From: an uncultured Bacteroidales bacterium
GTDB taxonomy: Bacteria > Bacteroidota > Bacteroidia > Bacteroidales > P3
NCBI GenBank assembly: GCA_947175635.1
Contig: CAMWNM010000007.1
Location: 1 to 64,000, forward strand
Direction of reading: 5' to 3'
Length of the DNA stretch: 64,000 nucleotides
The position numbers were made by a program, and so were the translations under genes. The notes under the pieces were generated by a model. It was given only the letters and a program-made list of their open reading frames with translations, searched no databases and was not told the DNA's origin. How positions within the stretch are numbered: position 1 is the stretch's first letter; each line of letters opens with the position of its first letter. Positions 12,001-21,100 of the stretch are shown here, in pieces.

Positions 12001-14045
12001 TTATCAACGATGATCTGGGTACGGACGAAGACTATCTGGAATACAGGCAGTCTATCTGGCAGTACCGTACCTCGCCCGACGAGGCATGGGATTTCCTTAC
12101 CCCCGATTTCGTGTACAACTATCTGGGTGGCGGTCAGCTGAACCTGACCGAACACAAGGGTTCCATTTCGATTACGACCGTGTTGTCTGCGATGGACGGC
12201 TGGCAGTTCAGAGCCTTGGGTCTCAACGCCCTGTATGGAGATTCCACGGCGGTGCTTACCCTCCATGTACTGCCCAATCTGGAGAAAGGCGACCTTGTGC
12301 TTACCCCGGATCAATACACTTTCTGCGGTGGCGGTGAGGCGTCTTTTGACCTGAGTTCGAAATCGGGCGCCGATCTTTCCAAACTCAGCATCGAATGGCA
12401 GGGCAAACCCGCCGATGCGGATGATTGGAGCGATATCGACACGATGGATAACCGCACCCTGTTCGATATGGGTCGGGTAGGGGTGGAATACGACGGTTAC
12501 GAGGTGCGTGCCATCGCTTCCGGTGCCTGCGGTGCCGATACGGTTTACGGCATTATCCATGTTACCGTGCCGGTGGCGGCCGATGTTACGGTCAGCGGCG
12601 ATTCGGTTGTTTGCTTCGGAGACGAACAGATCTTTACGGCCACCGGTATCAATGCGGGAGAAAATCCGAGCTACCAGTGGTATGTGGACGGCACGGCCGT
12701 TACGGGTGCCACCGAAGCCACTTTCTCCTTGCAAGGCAGGGAGGCCGGCAGTTATACGGTTTCGGTACGCCTTGAGGCGGATGTTGCCGGGGCCTGCATA
12801 GATCCCGGTGTGGCTACCGCCGATGTTGCCGTTACGATTAATCCGCTACCGTCGGTAACGGCTTCGGTAACGCCCGACACGGTGAAGACCGGTGCCACGG
12901 TAACGCTTACGGCCACCGGCGATGCGGATCTTGCTTACGCCTGGACTCCCGGCGATCTGGTGGTGAATCCTTCTTCCACCACTACGGCCACGGAACCTCT
13001 GGAAGAGGCCGGTCTGCAGTGGTTTGTGATTACGGCCACCAACCAGTTCGGCTGTGTGAGCGCCGATTCGGTTTCGGTGTTTGTGCTTTCCAACTTCCGT
13101 CTGGATTCCATACCGGTAACGATTGTGGCGCCGCCCGTGCTGCCCAATGCCGACGGCACCCTGCCGGGCTTCCCCGAAGATCCGTATGTGGACGGCACGC
13201 CGGTACAGAATCTGGTGTTCTACAACGATACGGCCACCCTTTGGGTATGTCCGGGCAACGAGGCCTATATCACTTTGGCAACCTCCGGCGGTGAACCGAT
13301 GATTTCCTACACTTGGAATATCGCCGATGGCAATGCCAAGCTCTTCGCGCCCGACGGCTGCACGGAAAATGTGGCGTTCCCCACCCATGACTCCATATTC
13401 GGATTCTTCTTCCCCGACCAGTCCACCAGCCGGATCTACTGCCGGATTGTGGATGCCACGGGTGCCGAACTCAATGTGGTGGTGAATGTGTTCTACTTCG
13501 AACCCGAAAACGTGTATATCGAAGTGCGTCCCAAAACCACTTCGGGCCGATACTACGAACAGCAGGCCATCTATTTCCACGCCAAGCCGCAGCGTTATCC
13601 CGAATACCAGTGGGTGAAGGTGGTGGACGGCAGTTCGGAGGTAAGCAGGCCTACCGGCGACCCGATCTTCCCCGCTTCGTTCAAGATGCCTGAGGAAGAG
13701 GCGAACGAAATGTGGCTCACCACGCTCGACAACCACGGCTGCCGCTTGTGGGACAGCACGCACATTCAACTCATAAAGTTGCCCAATGTGATGATAATCA
13801 ACGATCCGAATCATCCTCAGGCAGATGTGATCTTCCCCGACTTCGAGGTGGAAATCACCAATATGTGGGGCTTGAGGGTGAAATCGTTCTCGGATCGGAA
13901 CGGCAACAAGCAGACCAAAGGTTGGGACGGCCGCACGCCCTCGGGTGTGAAAGTTACGGCCGGTACTTACTACTATAGAGTGAAAGTGCCTACCTTAGAC
14001 GGCTTTATGTACGTAAGGGGTGCGGTAACGGTAATCAATAAATAA
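3..14045 (+). CDS. Giant T9SS type B-sorted surface protein with Ig/PKD-like repeats (5' partial)
   Basis: The frame is open from base 3 to the TAA at 14043-14045, giving at least 4680 residues. The GTG at 165 is not the true start: coding sequence continues in frame to the window edge and no signal peptide is visible, so the N-terminus lies upstream. After a mixed N-terminal part of about 700 residues, the protein is a long series of roughly 80-110-residue Thr/Ala/Val/Ser-rich beta modules. Each tends to open with a Cys near a Gly (CAG, CSG) and close with TVTVNP-like strands, as in Ig-like or PKD-like domains. The last 85 residues (WGLRVKSF, KGWDGRTPSG, AGTYYYRV) match the gliding-motility-associated type B sorting domain (TIGR04131/CHU_C), though the opening [10 protein letters not shown] motif is degenerate. 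It is expected to cross the outer membrane through T9SS and act at the cell surface, probably as an adhesin. Its likely partner is the PorP gene 18 bp downstream. The ligand is unknown. Confidence 0.9.
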   Translation, partial: PDSLHLSLRHSASGKELVISAPITIYSVPQLFFAAATGNLVLADLYPRKSGSPAVIRIPTGDDMSAKWTCTDYPGGALSSNASDPNYCYSNDIFGCGRNNNGTYNYTFEHLYFSGGGEYTAVAGPSGVVAFGEVISCPGEGRYFATIKTSDGCIVPTDTVMVKPPVVPTLTINTDCNTGLDVLATVDGDDVPTEWEWIIRSTPQSEDPSEHNGYGFTLKDGESIAVSHIYSEIMKMIFVDDALGVGFTEGDWGDLTPTYSATKSGASSSLSLIYSKEVINVLTSITSSSGLDFTQYPWYPLSMNGLPSTLDDATRVWGDVDALTHGGVLAGSFVFARCKINGEWSEWAGQQLGMTAGSAFDEFHFGISATPCIGSDNKLADFGLSGYCAQTDTVVKEGSPVQFRIWMDGFVTIAKIEISNGIENIKTEKIDASVSMNLSAHDIVIYWQYYDKTAGLWTTWASSDYSTVSQVDENGIAWVNSPIRYINDETQTGRYRAVFSVNGCAIASTDAQEGGFKGDEGKDAIMGEEDAGHYDDEVEVSFKLRPSAPVPNPTELCLGVDPLTLTWNDIFVPSTMKLQYRLGTGSWLNMTGGANDDYMFAAADGKTVFTVYKTFFVTGSYTFRIVDEGVEGDASKAVTVEDCTYPAPEPDENSYCEDAEDGVLLIWSQTFNAATQSLLCYPSTGSAWVEVSTICTFTPLTVSGMQVFSLVGLPVGSYTFKVVDKDGSLDGKVSTSVTVNAVPTISVNDFSILSGTDDVTDGRICPGQGVVLEADYEAGATYTWYYTDGTNVGAGASLEFVDAMPANMAGTFNFVLLVQKTQNGCSSESEVGPHSLIVDPAPTQPVISVAAATICAGTDHTFEPTVTPATATPDGTYTYTWTAGGSTVGTTKNLTVSPSATTTYTFKVDVATSHGCTDSKSANVTLTVNPAPSITDAKVTGTTTLCASDALSLTASATGTGLSYKWYHAASSAITDATATVATTATFSKAAPLAAADAGTYTVRITSTSGSGATACTTTHDEEVTVTVNPLPVNPVITQPSAGLTLCTGSTDKLTATVSGNNQSGVTYTYKWYTGSTVVKTSTDATNGLVLNFAPSGGDVSTGSAFTRNYYLVIESEVTATGCKNTTATVTGVAVKVEVCGDDAIDGPYEVCPTETTPKAFTLSVASPAPSSVTWQQSTDQTNWTAAVGTNSCSATVGSSCTFTPSAIPAAGNTVYYRAVIVRNGSTFYKETSYTTYPEPTKPVVTATADPASVCAGGSIALKASNTSATGHTYANWKWTGPGSYSSTSQNPTLSNLQTSASGEYSVTVEATSADGCKVTSDAGKVTVTVNPAATKPVITIAAATVCAGTGHTFEPTVTPATATPDGTYTYTWTAGGSTVGTDKDLTVSNPTATTTYTLTVDAETSKGCTASGSASVTLTVNPVPVINSVTLTAAKDKLCSDETLTLTATASVNPSNATPSYRWYKGRIADTSASTLISGATSATYTKASPATTDGGYYTVAVTYKNGDCYATAAAEKEVTVLQKPAITGVTVKVDNTPICAGGQATFTATVNPATASAGTYTYEWKKGSAVISGATGTTYAVTNAVSSDAATYTCTVTATNDICTASASGSAALAVTTPADLSKIAVSGAVAEKCISDGQTTLSVTGITQGSPAQTAAYQWYKDGAAISGATSATYTVAAALASNGKYSCKVTVAATTANPCAAEETTPEVEMSYKMCGDEPLTPGNTPEQDNDIALVCQKESSNAWVEYTPLSEQDAVTKVTWYKSATKPAQVSTATGTLIKTVSDLDWPLTLTNKEVFGNEPAFKDYYVWAKVERGTVVSYTTVYRFVKLENPVLGAISITDEEKEVCVNTSYTFTASTTLSPAPTHTGIAASASGPQYYWSKNSGTETAGVATYQASTQTPVSGDTYTVRANGQYVYTVGTARLTCADTTAKATGTITVKANPTVTLAVDPAGPVCANDIPSSVKLTATAANGNITQWQRKATGGKTVAEQTIAAAGTATTYTLAAADIAVPDAGGTAVTNTYTVTVSNGVCNPVSASQNFVVNPVPDLAGVTLTADDEYCNSSANTITAAAKTSAGANLTSGVTYQWQVSDNGSTGWTDIAGATSASYQFPANTTASSKYYRCVATAGTTCKVTKESDAKQITISAATVAGTLSRTPAAICADGTSVFTLSGNTGAVKEWTVRVGSGTPVTIANTTTTYTLDPSDAKIAALLSTSSRKTTLTVGVTVQSGGICNAASVSNTVDVYKPVTDLKLATNIDACNLSASSANVTFTPAHESAFESVKWEYYGATSAVNLDDVTPATATSTALNLTQSTHQPKYQADTTYTVRLTITNSVACDAVVSDPVTFVAKRLPKKPAVTPATTTICEGSGYTITATRPAAGALIWQKAVGNSTPANITAADGTVAVNGRTETLTVSDADAGTYSYKVIDRTDCGEESTTVTVTVNAASQAGTITADNNGDFCSGTAVTVKAAGYSPSTATLTWQVCTDKDDYEGTRQSSLETTGASYSNSALVAGTVYYIRYRVPGTAPCDDVYSDWVEVRVFSAPVISDFKPDPAGGCAGDDVELSFSAKEGLRYAIYSNTSNSTTGGTEVTSGSVPAAGKVAYTVNPTATTYYYVVLTDPDFSGSGNCGTSTSPAASVTMDAKPVGGTLTFTNTDPVPTDNGKKLSADVGQNAQLLLSGASGTGKTLMGVSYKDAAAPDYSQASSVGTINNTYSLNLNTDHMDKTLLWAVVTNGSCPPAYSDTVEVTVTMSTTPTLSIAPAEICQGTKVNMQITIPDFLVSEFNWSALKWERSADDTTNWTDVTSSVTVTQNTGVAVDASTLTAGKYFYRYQYTIGSSDPGYSNTAPVTIDAPSVGGTLAVDATPVCVGSDQPVVSLSGHTGSISGLKYGTSASAVNTALTAGSDADNLYAVPTNTASAYYYQAEVTNGVCPPALSSTVQVEVIAKPVAGSLAVSGNPVCMDDGTATVTLSGQSGSIITWSSSDSQSGTYTDISNDNKTTYAAGPLHDRIWIKATVNTNAVCEPVETTPVAVNVYDSLKVTTHPSNKSVVGEGSVTFTAAASTAGMTYTDGGSFDPVSVGSYQWQRSTDDGATWSNLSNGGDYSGATTAALTVANAQNHEGEWFRCVMTDNHCNRPVRSNGATIRAMAAMDPGTTHSKTAGICYYSGDSAVYYVNDAAGEGELSYQDWYVTQDGDNWITLDEAGLSSSDYRIVAPGNRIVFADINLLTELGIEQIRLCVNDDNTKGCDPQTSMSVPVNVCQMEKPDYKLDGNIVCEGSTGTTLTFSPAAAGQITGRTFASYYALPDDPADFKPFTTSVTLADGNTLNVSVNAGTGLITIASAVPYAADGMKFRLEITSDFSQTDADGNTVPDATVEATLRVDMPVNITSRAMDTVVCEGASFKMTTGYEMVNTTIDGNKVTAEWYQATASKGSETYTAASGDAVRDFNNVTAAENGRWFVNLSTEYCGPVSDSIDVSVRKVPSITAVTDATECEGATVTLTATVDASAAGDYSLQWQRKVNGAWEDVADGNGYSGATTGTLTIAGVKPEQAGQYRVVLSFNVASCEGGGDEEETTVKVNLVPQITLDKAPYISMQEGKTRPVEVLYDDAAALGYDPDYVSVPAPTSYVWMVSPATDPADFKTISNYAGLVQGNDNAKTITFYGVKDYDGYYAYAQAVNSCGTARTDWDTIRITDQFEITNVKVDPEEICLGDDFKVAVTTSLEMVPEQCQWSVSTDKGITWTPIASGPVSGQAGAAYSITFPNEMETDLVVSNATPAMNGWRFKADLTDGTDRDNTLTGANGRPVIELVINDVPDVSDAEVTITDLTDLTLDNGQAKPGDEVEITVTYPGSDANAYGFYQLKPTAWEDGVATAFDTVELSLGAAPAYTLTTGATIADHDSTLYFVRVYNDCGFSDTKVELLRIFDTLLVEWIPDTLYFYDDTWLDPLNPPIENPVPGQMVVVLSPADSAQLMAHLFLCENTSMGVFDTTRTGFINDDLGTDEDYLEYRQSIWQYRTSPDEAWDFLTPDFVYNYLGGGQLNLTEHKGSISITTVLSAMDGWQFRALGLNALYGDSTAVLTLHVLPNLEKGDLVLTPDQYTFCGGGEASFDLSSKSGADLSKLSIEWQGKPADADDWSDIDTMDNRTLFDMGRVGVEYDGYEVRAIASGACGADTVYGIIHVTVPVAADVTVSGDSVVCFGDEQIFTATGINAGENPSYQWYVDGTAVTGATEATFSLQGREAGSYTVSVRLEADVAGACIDPGVATADVAVTINPLPSVTASVTPDTVKTGATVTLTATGDADLAYAWTPGDLVVNPSSTTTATEPLEEAGLQWFVITATNQFGCVSADSVSVFVLSNFRLDSIPVTIVAPPVLPNADGTLPGFPEDPYVDGTPVQNLVFYNDTATLWVCPGNEAYITLATSGGEPMISYTWNIADGNAKLFAPDGCTENVAFPTHDSIFGFFFPDQSTSRIYCRIVDATGAELNVVVNVFYFEPENVYIEVRPKTTSGRYYEQQAIYFHAKPQRYPEYQWVKVVDGSSEVSRPTGDPIFPASFKMPEEEANEMWLTTLDNHGCRLWDSTHIQLIKLPNVMIINDPNHPQADVIFPDFEVEITNMWGLRVKSFSDRNGNKQTKGWDGRTPSGVKVTAGTYYYRVKVPTLDGFMYVRGAVTVINK
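224..231 (+). repeat. G8 homopolymer inside giant adhesin gene
   Basis: Eight consecutive G within the reading frame of the giant surface-protein gene, encoding part of a Pro-Gly-Gly-Ala stretch. A one-base slip would truncate the protein. Phase variation is inference only. Confidence 0.5.
2586..2672 (+). repeat. 87-bp direct repeat, copy 1 (within giant gene)
   Basis: This segment is identical by eye to 4062-4148, and the flanks are also similar. It encodes the Ig-module stretch around PTVTPATATPDGTYTYTWTA. The offset is 1476 bp, exactly 492 codons, so recombination between copies would keep the frame. Confidence 0.9.
4062..4148 (+). repeat. 87-bp direct repeat, copy 2 (within giant gene)
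   Basis: Second copy of the repeat at 2586-2672, in the same reading frame. The identity breaks at the end of the segment (ACCAAAAAC in copy 1, GACAAAGAC in copy 2). This looks like a recent module duplication or gene conversion. Confidence 0.9.
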
Positions 14046-14063
14046 GCAAGGGAGGATTGAGAT

Positions 14064-14975
14064 ATGAAAAAGATATTGAAATACGGTTTTGTCTTGGTTC
14101 TTCTTACGGCTTTGATGCCTTGCACCCGCTTGCGGGCGCAGGTGGACGCGCAGTACAGCCAGTTTTATGCCAACCGATTGTTCTACAATCCGGCCGCCAT
14201 TCACAGCGACGGTTTGTTCCGGGTATCGCTTACCGATCGTGAGCAATACTGGGGCACGCCCAACCATCCTTCCTACCGTCTGCTCAATGCCAGTTACTTT
14301 TTCCAGGAGCAGAAAATGGGGGTAGGGCTTACGGTTCATCAGTGGAATGCCAATATCGAGAACGACATCGATATCAAGGCTTCCTATATGTACCGTCTGC
14401 AGGTGGGCTACGATGCCTATTTCAACTTCGGTCTGGGCATCGGCATGATACACCGCTTTTTGTCGAGGGGTACCTTGCCTGACGGTTCCGGCTATGTGCC
14501 GGGAGAAGAGGATTTCGAGAAATTCAATCCCAACCTCGATATGGGGCTGGGTGTGGAATTTCATACCTCCCATATCCTGGCAGGGGTATCGGTGCAGCAC
14601 TTTCCCATCAAGCTGGGCGATAATCCCGCCCGGGCGGCCTTGCATTCCTATTACTATTTCGGGTATAATTTCGGCCTGGATGAAAACTGGGCCTTGTTTC
14701 CGATGGTGGTGGTGCGAATGGGGGATAGGCGAACGAATGTGGACGTGAACGTGCGGGCGCTGTACCGAGATATAGTGAATTTCGGTGTCTCGTACAGGAT
14801 AGACGCGGTGTCGGTGATGGCGGGCGTGAATATAAACAAGAACTTCTCGCTAAGTTACGCCTTCGACTACAACATAGGTGTTACCAGCCATACTTACAAA
14901 CCCTCCCACGAATTGATTTTGACTTACAGAGCCAATTGGAAAAAAAAAGGGAGACCCTTGCTCCGCTTCGACTAA
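14064..14975 (+). CDS. PorP/SprF family type IX secretion outer-membrane protein (partner of giant 1)
   Basis: The product has 303 residues with a signal peptide at 1-25 (cleavage after LRA, before QVDAQYSQF). The mature start, with YSQFYANRLFYNPAAI, is the typical PorP/SprF opening (QYSQF, NPA). The rest alternates aromatic and polar strands, as in an outer-membrane beta-barrel. A GGAGG Shine-Dalgarno sits 8 bp before the ATG and the gene lies 18 bp after the giant gene, so the two are co-transcribed. Members of this family, such as SprF of Flavobacterium johnsoniae, are needed for secretion or surface attachment of type B CTD proteins encoded next to them. I infer the same one-to-one pairing here. 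The C-terminus carries an A9 run encoding Lys-Lys-Lys. Confidence 0.9.
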   Translation: MKKILKYGFVLVLLTALMPCTRLRAQVDAQYSQFYANRLFYNPAAIHSDGLFRVSLTDREQYWGTPNHPSYRLLNASYFFQEQKMGVGLTVHQWNANIENDIDIKASYMYRLQVGYDAYFNFGLGIGMIHRFLSRGTLPDGSGYVPGEEDFEKFNPNLDMGLGVEFHTSHILAGVSVQHFPIKLGDNPARAALHSYYYFGYNFGLDENWALFPMVVVRMGDRRTNVDVNVRALYRDIVNFGVSYRIDAVSVMAGVNINKNFSLSYAFDYNIGVTSHTYKPSHELILTYRANWKKKGRPLLRFD

Positions 14976-15031
14976 CGGAACCGAGCGATGGCCTTTCCAG
15001 CCCAAACAGAACGCCCACAGGATTCGATGAG

Positions 15032-15064
15032 GAAGAAGGGCCGGATCTATTCCGGCCTTTCTTC
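15032..15064 (+). terminator. Intrinsic terminator after locus 1
   Basis: A 14-bp stem (15032-15045 with 15051-15064, one G-U pair) encloses the loop TCTAT. The 3' arm is T-rich. It separates the first giant-porP pair from the second giant gene. Confidence 0.75.
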
Positions 15065-15119
15065 GCTTGGGCTTGATATGAATGAAATTTCCTTTGGTTA
15101 AGATAAGAAAGGATTGAAA

Positions 15120-18100
15120 ATGGTTAAGAAGATATTGTCGGCTTGCTTGCTTGCCATTATCGCAACAGGCCTTGCACGTTCGGTTGCACAGCAATGTACG
15201 GACAGGCATTATGCCGCGTTGCGGATAGAAAGCGCCGAACTTTGTCCCGGACAGGAGGCGGATCTGGCGGTGTATGTGAACCTTAGGGAACCGTCCGATA
15301 TCTGCCCCCAGCATCTGCACGCGCCTGAGCCGCTCGACAATTTCATGTTTTATCTGGCCATTTCCGATACCACCAAGATAGAAGTGGTTACTTCTTACCG
15401 CGAAGACAGGGGCGGTTACTATACGGGCCGTCCGGTGCTTTCCGACCTGCATCCCGAACTTGCCGGGGGCAGTTTCACCTACAACTATGTTTATGGCTGG
15501 AATGAGCTGGCCAACTACGGGGTGAATCCCGAAGGGGCGCTTTTTACCTGCATTTGGGTAAAGAACGGCACGAAAGCCACTTTCATGCCCGAAAGCGACC
15601 AGCCTCTTTTCCGTATCCGGGTGCGTTGCAAGGCTTCCGGGGAGGCGAGCCTGAAGTTTGTTCCCAGCACTTTGGCTTTCAGCACGGGTCTTACCTACAT
15701 GGGCGGTTATTACTACAACTTCACCAACCGTATCACCGACGGTAAGGTTACCAACGGCAAGGGGCCTGCGGATGTGAGCGCGGGCAAGGATTCGCTTATC
15801 TGTGTGCGCGATAGGGTGGTGTTGAACGCCGAGGGCGGAAAATCCTACAGATGGACGCAGATTAACGGTTCCGACGGATACCTGAGCAATCCCGACACGA
15901 AAAACCCCACTTTCTTTCCCTTGGAGGCGGGTACTTTCAAGTATCAGGTGCAGGTGGCCGACGAATCCGGCTGCGTTTCGTATGCCACGGTTACTTATTT
16001 TGTGTCGCAGAACTACATCAATCAGGTTATTTCGCCTGATGATATCATGGTGGATTCGGGCAGCCGGATTACGTTCGACCTTTCGGCCCACACCCTTGCC
16101 CCTCAGGGCGGTGTGTCGGCCTTGAAGCCCATCCGCCTCACCCTCACGCCCGATTCTATTTTTCCTCCGGGCGGCAATGTGCTGTATTCCGACAGCCACC
16201 AGGTGGAAGGCCAGCTCACTACCTTGCCCATCCGGGAACCTGTTTTGGTAACCGTAACGGCGCAGGATACCGTGTGCGCGGCGCAGAAATCGGCCAATGT
16301 GCATGTGAGGGGCGTGAAGGTAAAGGGGAAGATTGCGCCGTTTCCGGTGTATCGCTGTGGTAATGACCTGGAAGATAAAACATTGCAGCTTAATTTGGTA
16401 ACCACCGGCGGCAGTGGGAAATTCCTCTACAACTGGAATGTTACCGACTTGGAATTCGGCGAGTTGGGCGATCCCTGGCTCAACAACCGTACCGCCCGTG
16501 CGCCCAAGCTCTGGTATATAGGCCGTTGTGCCATCAGTGTGGATATCTATGATATGGAGACGGGCGAGACGGTTACCATTTCCGATACGATGATTTACCG
16601 CGACTGGCTTTATGCCGAGGCCGAGGTGGTGCTTGATACCGTGGCTTCGGGTCTTTCCGGAGTAAGCGAGATCGGGCCTTTCTGCGAATCGGCCGCGCTT
16701 TCCTATAGGGTGAGGAGCCGCAATGCGGGGCAAAACGCCCGTTATGCCTGGGAAGTGAACGGGGTGTGGAAGGAAGAGGGTGAAAACGACACGGTGTTCA
16801 CCACCACCCTGCATCGGGGAGATTCGGTGAGTTGCGTGCTGTATTCTACCGAGGCCTGTGTGGCGGAGGAGGTGGTGCAGTCGAACCGTTTCTCTCCCGA
16901 AATCCGCTATCCTTCCATGGCCGAAGTCAATCTTGGCATGGAGGGTGATTCGGGAGAAAGTTGCGGGAGCGACCTGAACCTGACCGCCACCGTGTTTTCG
17001 GGCGGGCATAACTTCAGGTTGCAATGGATGCGCAACGGGGAAGTGCTGGCCGATGAAAGGCCTTACCGCAGCAATATCGACAGCGCGGTGGTGGTGCGGC
17101 AATTTCCCGCCGGCAGTTATTTCGATGCCTACAGCTGTTTGCTTACCGAGTCGGACATGCCGTGCAAGGCTTTCGATTCGGTGTTTTCTCAAAGCGAGGA
17201 TTCCGCTTACCTGAAACTCTACGAATACGATTTGGGCAACTGCCCGATGGAAGGGGCAATCAAAAAGTATCTTTATCCGCGCCGGGAGCCTTCGCAGGCC
17301 ATGGTGGCGGGCGATGTGGAGATGGTGGGAGAGATGGCGGTGTGTGCCGGCGAGATGTTTACCTTGCGCACCCGTGTGGAAAACCTGCCCCAGAACTTTA
17401 TCCTCAAGTGGTTTCTGAAAAGGGGAGGGGCGTCGGAACTGTTGGGTTACTACAACTATCAGGGGCCCGATTACGATCCGTTCCTGTATCCGCAAGTGCT
17501 GCCTTCTTCCATCTATAGCCTGATAGGTTCGCAGGGCTACGGTTACGGCTCCTGCGAAACGGGTATCATGCAGGCGTTTTCCGATGGTTTCAAAATCATA
17601 CTCAACGATCCGGACGCTTTTGTGGGCGAACGGGGTCCCGGTTATATCCATCCGGGCGATACGGTGTATTATGTGCTTTATTCCACTTCCGAGGTGTGCG
17701 GACGGGCGCCCGATTCGGTGCGTTCTCCTTATTTCGTGCCGCAGCAGACCGCGCAAGGGGAGATGCAGGCGCCGCTTATTTCGTATGTGGAAGGTATTCA
17801 GATCTGTCCCACCGGTACGGCTACCTTGGCCGCTTCCTGTCCTTCCGATAAGTTTGCCTCTTACCAGTGGTTTCTCTACACCACCCCGGTAACCGATACG
17901 CCTACCGGATATTATAAGTATTTCAGCCTTTCGGGAGAGGGCAACGATACGCTTTTCTTGCATCGTGTATGGCCTGATTTCCTGATAAAATGCGTGGCTA
18001 CCGTGGATTACGGCTGCAACAAAGGCAAGAGCATGACAAGTTATTTCAAGTTCGATTCCATTGTGAAGGAAGCCTCTTCGATGTTCGGCCTCAAGCGCAG

Positions 18101-21100
18101 TATGGATACCATTATCTGCGAGGGTGCGGAGATACTCAATGTGGCCGAGGTGGAGGAATACTACTACGATTCTGCGAAGGCGCCCCGCAATGCGCGCACG
18201 TGGCGGCGGGCACAGCAGAAAATAGCCAAAAACTACACCATAAGCTGGAGTATCGATGATTTGGAGGCGCTTGTGAATAACGGGCCGGGTGTGATCGAGG
18301 GCAGTGAAATCCGGGATACGCCCAAGCCGAAGAATTTCAATGCACCCCAGGGTACGGGAGATTGGGACGACACCAAGGGGCTTACGGTGTATTACGTGAA
18401 AGCCGAACAGAAGGCCAGCGGCTGCGAAGTGTATGATTCCATCTGGGTATTGATGGCCCATCCCTATCAGGTGAAGGCCACCATCGACTATATTCTGCCT
18501 TCTCCCTGGTGCGATTCTTCGTTTTTCCTTACCGATCCGGACCGCAAGGTGGAGGGCCTGCCTTATCGTCCGGGCGGACAGTATGCGGTGCTCAACATCG
18601 AGAACGGCGGTGCCGATCCGCAGTGGCTGTGGGGCTTGAACGATGAATGGATGTATAACTACGATGCCGATACGGTGGATATGCTCGGCGCCCCTTCGGG
18701 CGACACGCTCAAGGCATGGGTGAAGACCGGTATGTACACCTGTCTGCCCGACACGACCATGGCCGAACCCCGTCTGATACAATCTACGGTGGGTATCGAC
18801 GAGGTTTTCACTTTGGCGCCCGACTGGGCTTCGGCCGGCGACCGCATCATGTTGCTGGCGGTGGGCGGCCGGTTGGCCGATCCGCGCTACGACAGTTACG
18901 ATGAGGTGGGCAATTACGACTATACATGGAGCGTGCAGCAGCCTGACGGCGGCTGGATGGAGCTCGGACAGGGTTCGAGCGATGGAAGAAGGCTGGTGGA
19001 TACTTTCTATACCGATATGCCGGCGCATGAGGCGGTTTTCAAGGTGGAAGCCGTTGACCGCTACGATGCCTGTCCTTCCCGAAGCCAGTTGCTGAATGTG
19101 GCGCTTTCGGTAAGCACGGAGGTGGATCTGAAAGTGTTCGACCCTGTGTCGGGCAAGGAAATAGCGGGTTTCTGTCCTCAGTCGAATGCCTTGGCCTTGC
19201 AGAACGGGGCAGGGGAGAATCCGTCGGTATCGTGGGTGGATGATATGGGCCGCACGCCGGTGAAAGTGTTGTTGCGCGCCTATCCCGAAAACGCGGGGGG
19301 AGCGGCTTATGTGGGGTATTACAGGAACGGCGATATGGTGGCCGTGGGTCCGGTGGGCACGAAGGCTTTCCTGCCGGAAGATGCCACTCCCGACAACGAT
19401 TGGAATTGCATAGAACTTCTCAGGGGCGACAGCATGACCATGGAGATATTGCCCGGCGATTGGATAGGGGCGTTTTACGTGCACGATACGGTGAGCGCCG
19501 ACGGTTTGCGCACCCACTATTCGCCGCGTCTTACGTTCGATGTGGTGCAGCCTTCCGACGGTCCCTTGCAGGTAACCGCTTCCCGTACGGCCCTCTGCAC
19601 CGGTATGGAAACCGAACTGCAGGCGGGGTTTGAATCGGGCTACGAGGGGGCGGCTCCCGTGTGGAGTCCGGTTTCCTCGCTTTTATCGAACGGCATAGGC
19701 TGGAGCCTTACGGCGGCTCCGCTTGCGCACACTGTCTATACGGCCGTGGCCTACGATAGGATGGGATGCGCATGGAAAGACAGCGTGCGGGTAAACATCG
19801 TGGCCGACGGGGAAAAGTTGCCGTTGGCTATCGTGGCCGATTCCTTGCGGTTCTGCGGCGGCAGTGCGGCGGTGAACCTGGGGATAGACGAACGGGTTAG
19901 CCGCGCGGAGGATTTCAGCCAGTTTTATTGGTATGCGGTTGAGGCCGGAGAAAGCCGTTTGCTGGAGGTTACGCCGCAGGCTTCCCTCCGGATTACGGCC
20001 ACCGACGGGATGCGTGTGATGGTGCAGGCAAGCGCGGTGCTGGCCTGTCAGACCGATCTGTCTGTTTCCGATACCTTGCGTTTCGAGGGTGTTACACCGC
20101 CTTCTGTTCGGCGTTTGCAGCCGCTTTCCGACACGGCGGTGTGTCCCGGTTCAACGGTGAGGGTTGCCTATGAGGTAAGTCCGCAGGATGCGCGGATTTC
20201 GTGGTATTCGCTCTTCGACAATACCGTTGTGCTTATAGAAGGGGAAAACGATACATGGATAGAGGGCGAGGTGCCCGATAACATTGTGTTGCGCATCCGG
20301 GCCGCCATTGCCGATTTGGAAAACTGTGCCGTGCAGGATGAGGTGGCCTTGTATGTATTGGATGCCGACAGCACCTTGCCTCAGGTAAGCGTGGAACCGG
20401 AAACGGAAATGCTTTGCGGGGCCCGGGAGATAAGTTATAAGGCAGTCTGCCAAGGTTGCGACACACTGCTTTGGTTCGCCAACGGCCGGGAAGTGCTGCG
20501 CGATCAGGACATATTGCTTTGGACGCCACGCCAAACGGGTATTTACGGAGATGCCGACACCATCGTGGTGGCGGGCGTGCGCCGTGCCGGCCAGTGTGTG
20601 CCTGAACGCAGGGCCGTGTCTGAACCGGCTTTGGTGTATCGGGTGGATGCGCCTGCCTTGTATCTGTTCTGTGGCGACACTACGGTGCGGGAGGGTTCGC
20701 CGGTGTGGCTGGCGGCCACGGCCACGGCATTTGGCGGCGATTCGGTAAGCATCTATTGGCTCGACGGAGAATACAATACCGTGGCCGAGGCCGCCGAGGT
20801 GATGCTTGAGATAAACGAGAGCGATGTTCTCTATGCCTTGGCCCGTCAGGCTGAACTGAGCGACGATATATTGCCCGAATGCTACAGTCTGGATTCGTTG
20901 CGTATCACGGTGATTGCCGATACCACCGAACCGAATCCGCGCGACACGGTTTTTGTGAACGACGTGTATCTGCCCAATACGATTATTCCGGCTTCTTCCC
21001 GTCAGGCCGACCGCTATCTGCGGGTATATGGCGTGGATGTGACGGAAGTGGCCATGAAGGTGTATGACGGCCGGGGTATTCCGGTTTACGAGATGCAGGG

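Noticed and set aside
14940-14948. A9 run near the end of the first PorP gene as a programmed slippage site
   Set aside because: It lies within the last 13 codons and the in-frame product ends normally, so there is no sign of selected frameshifting.
8931-19517. Very long open frames on the minus strand opposite giant genes 1 and 2 (for example 8931-12734 and 14850-19517), and likewise 45983-49351 opposite giant gene 3
   Set aside because: They are antisense shadows of the strongly biased GC-rich repeat codons. Their His/Arg/Gly-rich products have no family character, and the plus-strand frames have signal peptides and sorting domains.
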